In this document: one piece after another, positions 1 through 5,981 of the stretch
Position numbering within the stretch: position 1 is the first letter of the stretch
Layout: every line of letters begins with the position of its first letter
Assembly: GCA_049964655.1 (NCBI GenBank)
Contig: JBMFXC010000061.1
Location: 1-15,796 of the forward strand
Length of the DNA: 15,796 nucleotides
DNA from: JAJZJT01 sp049964655
GTDB lineage: Bacteria > Actinomycetota > Acidimicrobiia > Acidimicrobiales > RAAP-2
Reading direction: 5' to 3'
Notes under the pieces: model-generated
Databases searched by the model: none
Told to the model about the DNA's origin: nothing
The model's input: the letters and a program-made list of their open reading frames with translations, nothing else
Program-made: the position numbers and the translations under genes

Positions 1-166
1 CATCAACGTGGCCCACGCCACGCTGGCCGGGCTGCGTTCGCTCAAGCGCCCCGACGAGGTGGCCGGGCTGCGGGGCAAGGTAGCCGACGACATCATCCCC
101 GGTGGGGTCCTGCGTGCCTATCGCGAGCGGCGTCGCCAGGGAGACCTGTTCACGGAGGTGGGTTGA
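1..166 (+). CDS. rpsE: 30S ribosomal protein S5, C-terminal fragment
   Basis: This is the last 54 codons of a gene that begins before the window; the reading frame starts at base 2 and ends with TGA at 164-166. The translation contains NVAHATLAGL followed by a Lys/Arg-rich stretch, which matches the C-terminal domain of ribosomal protein S5, a 30S protein near the mRNA entry side that affects decoding accuracy. The next gene, rpmD, starts one base after the stop, the usual S5-L30-L15 arrangement of the spc operon. The N-terminal double-stranded RNA-binding domain lies outside the window, so only the C-terminus can be judged, and it looks intact. Confidence 0.93.
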   Translation, partial: INVAHATLAGLRSLKRPDEVAGLRGKVADDIIPGGVLRAYRERRRQGDLFTEVG

Positions 167-167
167 G

Positions 168-383
168 ATGGCGGACGGTGCGACGAACGAGCGGCGTCTG
201 GTCGTGACCCAGGTGCGCTCGGCCATCGGCGCCAAGCCCAAGCATCGCGGTACCCTTCGGGCGTTGGGCCTGCGGGGCATCGGCAAGGCGAACGAGCTTC
301 CCGACCGACCCGAGATCCGCGGCATGTTGGCCCGCGTCGGCCACCTCGTCGAGGTGGCGCCGGTCGACGACGAGAGAGGTTGA
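168..383 (+). CDS. rpmD: 50S ribosomal protein L30
   Basis: This 71-residue protein of the large ribosomal subunit reads LVVTQVRSAIGAKPKHRGTL and then GLRGIGKANELPD, the typical small bacterial L30 fold. ATG at 168 is chosen because GGAGGTG at 154-160 lies 7 bases upstream and the family usually begins just before the first beta strand. An in-frame start at 102 would add about 22 residues overlapping rpsE and is not credible. The protein is about ten residues longer than the common 60-residue L30, the extra residues lying at both ends. It sits between rpsE and rplO with one-base spacers, so translation is probably coupled. Confidence 0.95.
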   Translation: MADGATNERRLVVTQVRSAIGAKPKHRGTLRALGLRGIGKANELPDRPEIRGMLARVGHLVEVAPVDDERG

Positions 384-384
384 G

Positions 385-873
385 ATGAAGGTCCACGAAC
401 TGCGCCCGCCGGCCGGGTCGACCCGGTCGCGCAAGCGAGTCGGTCGAGGCATCGGCGGCAAGGGTGGCAAGACGGCGGGGCGGGGCACCAAGGGGCAGGG
501 AGCACGCGACACCATCCCTCTCGGCTTCGAGGGCGGCCAGCTCCCCCTGATGCAGCGGATCCCGAAATTGCGGGGGTTCTCCAACCCGTTCCGCGTGGAG
601 TACACGCCGGTGAACCTCGACGACCTGGAGGACCTCGGGTCCGACGCCGTCGACGTCGACGGCCTGGTGTCGTCCGGACTGGTGCGCAAAGGTGCGCTGG
701 TCAAGGTGCTCGGCGACGGGAGCCTGACGCGGCCGGTGCGGGTCGAGGCCCACGCCTTCTCCGCGTCGGCCGAGGCTGCGATCACTGCTGCCGGCGGTTC
801 GGTCTCCCGTGTCCCCCTCCCCTTCGGTCACGGCCGTCCTCCTGCTCGGGGCAACGCCCTCACCAACCGGTAG
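385..873 (+). CDS. rplO: 50S ribosomal protein L15
   Basis: This 162-residue protein binds 23S rRNA in the large subunit and acts late in assembly. The N-terminus MKVHELRPPAGSTRSRKRVG and the Gly/Lys/Arg-rich loop GRGIGGKGGKTAGRGTKGQG are characteristic of L15, as is the FEGGQLPLMQRIPKLRGF segment at about residues 50-67. The C-terminal part holds the usual L15 core strands and helix, ending with a short basic tail. The start follows the rpmD stop by one base and is preceded by a GAGAGAGG Shine-Dalgarno region at 372-379. It is slightly longer than most actinobacterial L15 proteins (about 145-150 residues), the excess lying in the tail. Co-transcription with secY downstream is expected. Confidence 0.96.
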   Translation: MKVHELRPPAGSTRSRKRVGRGIGGKGGKTAGRGTKGQGARDTIPLGFEGGQLPLMQRIPKLRGFSNPFRVEYTPVNLDDLEDLGSDAVDVDGLVSSGLVRKGALVKVLGDGSLTRPVRVEAHAFSASAEAAITAAGGSVSRVPLPFGHGRPPARGNALTNR

Positions 874-906
874 CATCGGTCGACCCGTCCGCGCCGAGGA
901 GCGACG

Positions 907-2199
907 ATGCTCACCAGTCTCGCCAACATCTTCCGGATCCCTGACCTCCGCAAGAAGGTCCTCTTCACGCTCGTCGTCATCGCGATCTACCAGTTCGGGG
1001 CCAACGTGCCGGCCCCCTATGTCGACTTCGCGAAGATCCAGCAGCTGGCCGCCGCGGCCAAGTCGTCGGGCGTGCTCGGCTTCCTCAACCTCTTCTCGGG
1101 CGGCGCGCTCACCCGGATGGCCGTGTTCGGGCTGGGCATCATGCCCTACATCACCTCGAGCATCATCATCCAGCTGCTCGCCACCGTCATCCCCAAGCTC
1201 GAGGAGTGGCGCGACCAGGGCGCCATCGGGCAGAAGAAGCTGACCCAGACCACGCGGTACCTGACGGTGGCCCTCGCCCTGATGCAGTCGACGGGCCTCG
1301 TCTACCTCTTCCACAAGGGCGGTGGAGGCCTGGTCGGCTCGTCGACCAACATCGACCTCATCCTCCACTACTCGATCTGGCGGGCGGCGTTCATCGTCCT
1401 CACGCTCACGGCGGGGACTGCGTTCGTGATGTGGCTCGGTGAGCTCATCACTCAGCGGGGGATCGGCCAGGGGATGTCGATCCTCATCTTCGCCAACGTG
1501 GTGGCGGGCATCCCGAGCGGCCTCAACACCGTCTTGCAGGTGGGCGGGCGTCTCAAGTTCGGGGTGATCATCCTGGTGTCGCTGGTGCTCTTGGTCTTCA
1601 TCATCTTCGTCGACCAGGGCCAGCGGAGGATCCCGGTGACCTTCGCCAAGCGGGTGGTCGGGCGCAAGATGTACGGTGGCTCGAGCTCGTACATCCCGCT
1701 GAAGGTGAACCAGGCTGGTGTCATCCCGATCATCTTCGCCAGCTCGGTGCTCTACATCCCCGTGCTGCTCTCGAACATCATCCCGTCGGCCGCCTTCCGG
1801 AGCTGGGTGAACCACAACGTGACGCCGACGAGCATCTTCTACATCCTCACCTACTTCCTCTTCATCCTCCTCTTCACCTTCTTCTACGTCTACGTGGCGT
1901 TCGACCCCCACCAGCAGGCCGACATCATCCGCAAACAGGGCGGCTACGTCCCCGGCATTCGTCCGGGCAACCCGACCGAGCGGTACCTGTCGCACATCCT
2001 GAACCGGATCACCTGGCCCGGCGCGCTCTTCCTCGGTGCCGTCGCCGTGGTCCCCTCCCTGCTGATGGCGGCATGGAACATCACCAGCTACCCGTTCTAC
2101 GGCACGACGCTCCTCATCGCCGTCGGCGTGGCCCTCGAGACGATGAAGCAGATCGACAGCCAGCTGATGATGCGGAACTACGAGGGCTTCCTCAAGTAG
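907..2199 (+). CDS. secY: Protein translocase channel subunit SecY
   Basis: This is the 430-residue pore subunit of the SecYEG translocon, an inner-membrane channel with ten transmembrane helices. The first helix lies at about residues 18-36. The plug/second-helix region follows at about 60-95 (FLNLFSGGALTRMAVFGLGI), and further hydrophobic segments are visible near 115-133, 158-178, 187-206, 218-235, 270-290, 308-331, 370-390 and 398-415. The cytosolic loop GGYVPGIRPG (residues 345-354) carries the conserved Arg352 needed for SecA-driven transport, and the C-terminus ends MMRNYEGFLK as in the family. ATG at 907 follows GAGGAG (896-901) by 5 bases. Length and motifs are normal, and the secY-adk-map order is classical. 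Confidence 0.97.
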   Translation: MLTSLANIFRIPDLRKKVLFTLVVIAIYQFGANVPAPYVDFAKIQQLAAAAKSSGVLGFLNLFSGGALTRMAVFGLGIMPYITSSIIIQLLATVIPKLEEWRDQGAIGQKKLTQTTRYLTVALALMQSTGLVYLFHKGGGGLVGSSTNIDLILHYSIWRAAFIVLTLTAGTAFVMWLGELITQRGIGQGMSILIFANVVAGIPSGLNTVLQVGGRLKFGVIILVSLVLLVFIIFVDQGQRRIPVTFAKRVVGRKMYGGSSSYIPLKVNQAGVIPIIFASSVLYIPVLLSNIIPSAAFRSWVNHNVTPTSIFYILTYFLFILLFTFFYVYVAFDPHQQADIIRKQGGYVPGIRPGNPTERYLSHILNRITWPGALFLGAVAVVPSLLMAAWNITSYPFYGTTLLIAVGVALETMKQIDSQLMMRNYEGFLK

Positions 2200-2874
2200 G
2201 TGGTACCGGGAGCAAGGCTCGTCGTCCTCGGCAAGCAGGGGGCAGGCAAGGGGACGCAGTGCGTGCGTCTCTCCCACCACTACGTGATCCCCCACGTGTC
2301 GACGGGGGACATGCTGCGCGCCGCTGTCAAGCAGCGGACCCCGCTCGGGCGCAAGGCCAAGGAGGTGATGGACCGGGGCGAGCTCCTCGGGGACGACCTC
2401 ATCATGGAGATGGTGGCCGAGCGCCTGAGGGAGAGCGACGTGAGGGCCCGGGGCTTCGTGCTCGACGGCTGCCCTCGCACGGTCGAGCAGGCCGAGGAGC
2501 TTGCCGCGATCCTCGCTCCGGTCGACCTCGACCTGGTCATCGACATCGAGGTGCCCACTTCCCAGGTGCTCCGCCGGCTCGCGGCGCGGAGGGTGTGCAG
2601 CGACTGCGGCGCCAACTACTCGACCTCCCAGCCCCCCCAGGTCAACTGGACGTGCGACATCTGTGGGGGTGAGGTCGTCCAGCGCGAGGACGATCGCGAG
2701 GAGGCCATCGCCCGACGGCTCGAGCTCTACGAGCGCCAGACGGCCCCGCTGATCGACTGGTACCGCGACCGAGACCTCCTGGCTTCGGTGTCGGGGACGG
2801 GAGCGCCCGACGCCGTCACCCGCCGGATCGTCAAGGCGATCGAAGCCCGCCGCGGACGCAGGAGCCGGGCGTGA
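2200..2874 (+). CDS. adk: Adenylate kinase, long-LID zinc type
   Basis: This 224-residue enzyme catalyses ATP + AMP <-> 2 ADP in the cytoplasm. The P-loop is GKQGAGKGTQ (residues 11-20, Lys17), the AMP site includes STGDMLR (34-40), and the second nucleotide loop is DGCPRT (89-94). The LID carries CSDC (Cys133, Cys136) and CDIC (Cys152, Cys155), a zinc-finger-like site, followed by DDREEAIARRL and YERQTAPL. Two positions differ from the common pattern: Gln13 where many enzymes have Pro (GAPGAGKGT) and Cys91 where Phe is usual (DGFPRT). The GTG start touches the secY stop codon. A Shine-Dalgarno sequence is weak, so coupling to secY translation is likely. The gene overlaps map by four bases. 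Confidence 0.96.
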   Translation: MVPGARLVVLGKQGAGKGTQCVRLSHHYVIPHVSTGDMLRAAVKQRTPLGRKAKEVMDRGELLGDDLIMEMVAERLRESDVRARGFVLDGCPRTVEQAEELAAILAPVDLDLVIDIEVPTSQVLRRLAARRVCSDCGANYSTSQPPQVNWTCDICGGEVVQREDDREEAIARRLELYERQTAPLIDWYRDRDLLASVSGTGAPDAVTRRIVKAIEARRGRRSRA

Positions 2875-3614
2875 GGCGCAACGCCGAGGAACTGGCGAAG
2901 ATGCGCCGGGCCGGTCGGGTCGTGGCCGAGATGCACGAGGAGACCCGTCGGGCCATTCGCCCCGGAGTGACCACTGCGGCGATCGACCGCGTCGCCCGCC
3001 AGGTGCTCGAACGACGGGGCGCCAGGTCGAACTTCCTCAACTACCACGGCTTCCCCGCCGTCATCTGTACCTCTCCCAACTCCATGATCGTCCACGGCAT
3101 CCCCTCCGAGTCGGTCGTCCTCGCCGAAGGGGACATCATCTCGATCGACTGCGGGGCGATCGTCGAGGGTTACCACGGGGACGCCGCCTACACCACGGGT
3201 GTCGGCGAGGTCTCCGCCGAGGCCCGGCGGCTGATGGAGGTCACCGAGGCGAGCCTGTGGGCGGGCATCGAGCAGCTCCGACCGGGGAACCGGCTCCACG
3301 AGGTCGGGCGGGCTGTCCAGCAGGTGGCCGAGGACGCCGGCTTCTCGGTGGTGCGCGAGTACGTGGGGCACGCCATCGGCACGGCGATGCACGAGGAGCC
3401 CCAGGTCCCCAACTACTGGCCGGGAGTTGCCGGGCCCTTGCTCAAGCCCGGGATGGTGTTCGCCGTGGAGCCGATGGTGAACGTCGGAGGGCCCGAGACC
3501 GTGCTCCTCGACGACGGCTGGGGCGTGGTGACCGCCGACGGGGAGCTGTCGGCCCACTTCGAGCACACCATCGCCGTCACCGACCACGGTCCGGAGGTGT
3601 TCACCGTGCCCTGA
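2871..3614 (+). CDS. map: Type I methionine aminopeptidase
   Basis: This 247-residue cytosolic dinuclear-metal enzyme removes the initiator methionine from new proteins. All five metal ligands of the pita-bread fold are present: Asp93 (SIDCGA), Asp104 (GDAAYT), His167 (GHAIG), Glu200 (AVEPM) and Glu231 (HFEHTIAV). The catalytic histidines His75 (VHGIP) and His174 (MHEEP) are also present. The numbering is offset from the E. coli enzyme by a constant four residues, so the protein is full length and shows no visible N-terminal SH3-binding extension. The GTG start overlaps the adk stop as GTGA (2871-2874), a typical coupled junction. It is the last gene before the infA promoter region and probably ends the upstream transcription unit's dense part. 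Confidence 0.97.
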   Translation: MRRNAEELAKMRRAGRVVAEMHEETRRAIRPGVTTAAIDRVARQVLERRGARSNFLNYHGFPAVICTSPNSMIVHGIPSESVVLAEGDIISIDCGAIVEGYHGDAAYTTGVGEVSAEARRLMEVTEASLWAGIEQLRPGNRLHEVGRAVQQVAEDAGFSVVREYVGHAIGTAMHEEPQVPNYWPGVAGPLLKPGMVFAVEPMVNVGGPETVLLDDGWGVVTADGELSAHFEHTIAVTDHGPEVFTVP

Positions 3615-3656
3615 GGGGGCGGCGGGGCGGTGTCGGGCGGCCTCCGTGACGGCGAA

Positions 3657-3685
3657 CTGGCAATTCGGCACGAACGAGCTAGAAT
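3657..3685 (+). promoter_or_regulatory. Predicted sigma70-type promoter for infA and the genes after it
   Basis: A -35-like CTGGCA (3657-3662) and a -10 box TAGAAT (3680-3685) are separated by 17 bases. The -10 matches the TATAAT consensus at five of six positions and the -35 matches TTGACA at four of six. The site lies in the only long spacer of the first half of the window, 43 bases after the map stop. A transcript would begin near 3691-3693. The surrounding sequence is briefly AT-richer than the rest of the spacer. This is a prediction from sequence alone. Confidence 0.6.
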
Positions 3686-3691
3686 GTCCCT

Positions 3692-3895
3692 TCGGCTCAC
3701 CGGCGTTCGCGGTGGCGGGCCAGTCGCGACCTGCCGGATGACGCGCCGGGCCAGCTGGAGCCGCCGACGGCGGCGCCATCCGGAGCCACTCTTCGGCACC
3801 GGAGGACCCCGACGGGCGCCGTACGGCGACCGCGACCGCAGACGAGCTGCCGGAAGCCCCGGGGGCGAACGAGACAGCGCAACGAGGAGATTCAC
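3692..3895 (+). promoter_or_regulatory. Long GC-rich leader of the infA transcript
   Basis: About 200 bases separate the predicted transcription start from the infA start and hold no credible gene. Near the 5' end is GCTCACCGG (3695-3703), also found at the same distance after the -10 box upstream of rplM. Further on there is a hairpin GCCGCC/GGCGGC (3760-3765 with 3769-3774, three-base loop) and a 12-base palindrome CGCCGTACGGCG (3817-3828). No T-run follows any of these, so none looks like an intrinsic terminator. A role in autoregulation of the ribosomal genes is possible but only inferred. Confidence 0.4.
3884..3890 (+). promoter_or_regulatory. Ribosome binding site that fixes the infA start
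   Basis: GAGGAGA lies five bases before the CTG at 3896. The same GAGGAG core with 5-8 base spacing precedes secY, rpoA and rpsI in this window. The next in-frame candidate, GTG at 3923, has only a weak GAAGA upstream at 3911-3915. The site therefore supports initiation at CTG. Confidence 0.65.
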
Positions 3896-4120
3896 CTGCC
3901 CAAGCCCAAGGAAGACGCCATCGTGCTCGAGGGGACGGTCGTCGAGCCGTTGCCCAACGCCATGTTCCGGGTGGAGCTGGAGAACGGGCACAAAGTCCTG
4001 GCCCACAGCTCGGGCAAGATGCGGATGCACCGGATCCGGATCCTGCCGGGCGACAAGGTCCAGGTCGAGATCACCCCGTACGACTTGGGGCGCGGGCGTA
4101 TCACCTATCGCTACAAGTGA
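3896..4120 (+). CDS. infA: Translation initiation factor IF-1 (CTG start)
   Basis: IF-1 is a small OB-fold protein that binds the 30S A site and works with IF-2 and IF-3 in start-site selection. The core EGTVVEPLPNAMFRVELENG, then KVLAH, SGKMR and RGRITYRYK is unmistakable. Family members are about 72-74 residues with an N-terminus like M(A/P)K-x-DAI. Here the homologous residues PKPKEDAIVLEG are preceded by CTG, giving 74 residues, whereas starting at the first GTG (3923) would lose nine conserved residues. The ribosome binding site GAGGAGA five bases upstream agrees with CTG. Two local changes from the usual sequence are LAHSSGK (commonly LAHISGK) and MHRIRIL (commonly MHYIRIL). The gene heads the rpmJ-rpsM-rpsK-rpsD-rpoA-rplQ unit and has its own predicted promoter. 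Confidence 0.9.
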   Translation: MPKPKEDAIVLEGTVVEPLPNAMFRVELENGHKVLAHSSGKMRMHRIRILPGDKVQVEITPYDLGRGRITYRYK

Positions 4121-4125
4121 GGCGT

Positions 4126-4167
4126 GCCCCGGGCCCCGAGCCCCGGGCCCCGAGCGACGAGCGACGA
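4126..4167 (+). repeat. Short tandem duplications between infA and rpmJ
   Basis: The 14-base unit GCCCCGGGCCCCGA occurs twice without interruption (4126-4139 and 4140-4153). It is followed directly by two copies of GCGACGA (4154-4167). The 127-base spacer 4121-4247 contains no other recognised element apart from a purine-rich stretch before rpmJ. The duplications look like slippage products in a low-complexity GC-rich spacer. Confidence 0.7.
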
Positions 4168-4247
4168 GGCCGGACGACACCGGCCACCGGCGGGCGACCG
4201 GACAGGCTCCCGGGCCTCGGGAGCGACGACGAGACGAGGACGACGAC

Positions 4248-4361
4248 ATGAAGGTGCGACCCAGCGTCAAGCCGATGTGCGAGAAGTGCAAGGTGATCCG
4301 CCGGCACCGGCGGGTCATGGTGATCTGCGACAACCCCCGCCACAAGCAGCGGCAGGGCTGA
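4248..4361 (+). CDS. rpmJ: 50S ribosomal protein L36, zinc-binding form
   Basis: This 37-residue protein is the smallest of the large subunit and helps organise 23S rRNA near the base of the stalk. The sequence MKVRPSVKPMCEKCKVIRRH is diagnostic. Cys11, Cys14, Cys27 and His32 form the C-x2-C-x12-C-x4-H zinc ribbon, so this is the zinc-containing paralogue rather than the Cys-free form expressed under zinc limitation in some actinobacteria. ATG at 4248 is the only sensible start, because the larger open frame around it has no conserved upstream sequence. It lies between infA and rpsM, the standard position. The ribosome binding site is a loose purine-rich run (GAGACGAGGA, 4231-4240). Confidence 0.95.
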   Translation: MKVRPSVKPMCEKCKVIRRHRRVMVICDNPRHKQRQG

Positions 4362-4430
4362 GGCACCCACCCCGGGGCCCCCATGGGGCACCTCCCCCGG
4401 GACGGACGGACGAGGAGAAGGAAGGACAGC

Positions 4431-4808
4431 GTGGCTCGCATCGCCGGCGTGGACATCCCCCGCGAGAAGCGGTTGGAGATCTCCCTGACCTACATCTACG
4501 GCATCGGCCGGACGACCTCGCAGCAGATCTGCGCGGCCACGGAGACGAGCCCCGACACCCGGGTCCGCGACCTCACCGACGAGGAGGTCTCGCGGCTCCG
4601 GGCGTACATCGACGCCAACCTGCAGGTCGAGGGAGACCTCAGGCGGGACGTCTCCCAGGACATCAAGCGCAAGATGGAGATCGGCTGCTACCAGGGCATC
4701 CGACACCGCAAAGGCCTGCCCGTGCACGGGCAGCGCACCCACACCAACGCCCGCACCCGCAAGGGGCCGAAGAAGACGGTCGCCGGCAAGAAGAAGGTCC
4801 GCAAGTAA
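4431..4808 (+). CDS. rpsM: 30S ribosomal protein S13
   Basis: This 125-residue protein of the 30S head contacts P-site tRNA and 50S bridges. It begins MARIAGVDIPREKRLEISLT, followed by YIYGIGR and the helix-two-turn-helix region, with the tail GLPVHGQRTHTNARTRKGPK rich in basic residues that reach the decoding centre. GTG at 4431 is chosen because the family starts at this residue and a long purine-rich ribosome binding site (GAGGAGAAGGAAGGA, 4412-4426) precedes it. An ATG at 4383 in the same frame would add 16 non-homologous residues. The stop TAA overlaps the ATG of rpsK by one base (TAATG), indicating coupled translation. Confidence 0.96.
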   Translation: MARIAGVDIPREKRLEISLTYIYGIGRTTSQQICAATETSPDTRVRDLTDEEVSRLRAYIDANLQVEGDLRRDVSQDIKRKMEIGCYQGIRHRKGLPVHGQRTHTNARTRKGPKKTVAGKKKVRK

Positions 4809-5212
4809 TGGCGAAGCCCACCAAGTCAGCCGCCGCCCGCCGCCCTCGCAAGCGCGAGCGCAAGAACGTCGCCTACGGCGTGGCTCACATCAAGAGCTCG
4901 TTCAACAACACCATCGTGTCCATCTCCGACCCCGAGGGGAACGTGCTCGCCTGGGCCTCCGCCGGCAACGTCGGCTTCAAGGGGTCGCGCAAGTCGACCC
5001 CCTTCGCCGCTCAACTGGCCGCCGAGCAGTGCGCCAAGCGGGCCATGGAGCACGGGGTCCGGCGGGTCGACGTCCTCGTCCGCGGGCCGGGGTCGGGGCG
5101 CGAGACCGCCATCCGGTCACTGGCTGCCGCCGGTATCGAGGTCGCGGGCATCAAGGACGTCACGCCCATCCCGCACAACGGCTGCCGTCCGAAGAAGCGT
5201 CGGCGGGTCTGA
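4808..5212 (+). CDS. rpsK: 30S ribosomal protein S11
   Basis: This 134-residue protein of the 30S platform lies near the mRNA exit and E site. The core reads HIKSSFNNTIVSISDPEGN, GFKGSRKSTPFAAQ and RGPGSGRETAIRSL, and ends IPHNGCRPKKRRRV. The Asn-Gly at residues 124-125 corresponds to the position known in E. coli S11 to form isoaspartate. The start codon shares its A with the last base of the rpsM stop, and AAGAAGG at 4791-4797 can serve as ribosome binding site. Length and motifs are ordinary. The order S13-S11-S4-alpha is that of the alpha operon. Confidence 0.97.
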   Translation: MAKPTKSAAARRPRKRERKNVAYGVAHIKSSFNNTIVSISDPEGNVLAWASAGNVGFKGSRKSTPFAAQLAAEQCAKRAMEHGVRRVDVLVRGPGSGRETAIRSLAAAGIEVAGIKDVTPIPHNGCRPKKRRRV

Positions 5213-5239
5213 GGGAACGAAGGGAGCGCAGGAAACCAC

Positions 5240-5887
5240 ATGGCCCGCTACACCGGACCCGTCTGCCGGCTCTGTCGCCGGGAGCGCACCAAGCTCTTCT
5301 TGAAGGGTGAGCGCTGTTACTCGATGAAGTGCCCCGTCTCCGAGGCGGTGACCGATCGTCACAGCCGCGCCTACCCGCCGGGCGAGCACGGGCGCGACCG
5401 CATGCGTCAGGGCTCGGAGTACCTGACCCAGCTGCGCGAGAAGCAGAAGGCGCGCCGCATCTACGGCCTGCTCGAGCGGCAGTTCCACAACCTCTACGTC
5501 GAGGCCAGCCGGGCTCCCGGCATCACCGGCGAGAACCTCCTGCGCATGCTCGAGCTGCGGCTCGACAACGTCGCCTTCCGAGCCGGATGGGGCGCCAGTC
5601 GTTCCCAGGCCCGCCAGCTGGTCCGGCACGGGCACGTGTCGGTCAACGGCAAGCGGGTCACCATCCCCAGCTACCGAGTGCGCCAGGGGGACGTCGTGAC
5701 CCTGAAGCCCTCGTCCCGCGAGATCTTCCACGTGCGTCGCAACATGGACACGCTCGATCGAGCGCTGCCGCCCTGGCTCACCGCCGAAGGGGACCGCTTT
5801 TCGGTCACCGTGTTCTCCCTGCCGCTTCGGGAGCACATCGACGAGCCCGTCCAGGAGCAGCTCATCGTGGAGCTCTACTCCAAGTGA
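5240..5887 (+). CDS. rpsD: 30S ribosomal protein S4, zinc-type (four-Cys)
   Basis: S4 is a primary 16S rRNA-binding assembly protein and, in enterobacteria, the autogenous repressor of the alpha operon. The 215-residue sequence starts MARYTGPVCRLCRRE. Cys9, Cys12, Cys26 and Cys31 form a zinc knuckle, so this is the C+ form. The S4 RNA-binding domain covers about residues 104-160 (MLELRLDNVAFRAG, ASRSQARQLVRHGHVSVNG). The C-terminus ends QLIVELYSK as in the family. ATG at 5240 is preceded by AGGA. Downstream there is a 94-base spacer with a strong hairpin before rpoA. From memory, mycobacterial S4 lacks these cysteines, which is one reason to place the organism outside that group. Confidence 0.97.
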   Translation: MARYTGPVCRLCRRERTKLFLKGERCYSMKCPVSEAVTDRHSRAYPPGEHGRDRMRQGSEYLTQLREKQKARRIYGLLERQFHNLYVEASRAPGITGENLLRMLELRLDNVAFRAGWGASRSQARQLVRHGHVSVNGKRVTIPSYRVRQGDVVTLKPSSREIFHVRRNMDTLDRALPPWLTAEGDRFSVTVFSLPLREHIDEPVQEQLIVELYSK

Positions 5888-5901
5888 CCGCTCCGCCGGG
5901 G

Positions 5902-5930
5902 CGGGCGGGCGCCGTCCCAGCGCCCGCCCG
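5902..5930 (+). promoter_or_regulatory. Strong GC hairpin between rpsD and rpoA
   Basis: CGGGCGGGCGC (5902-5912) pairs perfectly with GCGCCCGCCCG (5920-5930) around a seven-base loop CGTCCCA, giving an 11-bp all-GC stem 14 bases after the rpsD stop. No T-run follows, so it is not a canonical intrinsic terminator. It could pause polymerase, protect the upstream mRNA 3' end, or mark a processing point that sets the rpoA level apart from the ribosomal genes. The rest of the spacer (5931-5981) is unremarkable apart from the rpoA ribosome binding site GAGGAG at 5968-5973. Confidence 0.7.
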
Positions 5931-5981
5931 GCACCGACCGACCACCGACACGCGCACGACCACTGCCGAGGAGCCATCCGC

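Noticed and set aside
118..2295. 725-codon open frame on the minus strand
   Set aside because: It lies antisense to rpsE, rpmD, rplO, secY and adk. Its translation is dominated by Asp, Glu, His, Arg and Val, typical of antisense frames in high-GC DNA, and it has no recognisable domain.
3630..4361. Long plus-strand frame from 3630 covering the infA leader and gene
   Set aside because: Only its last 37 codons, from 4248, are conserved (L36). The upstream part is out of frame with infA and has no homology-like features.
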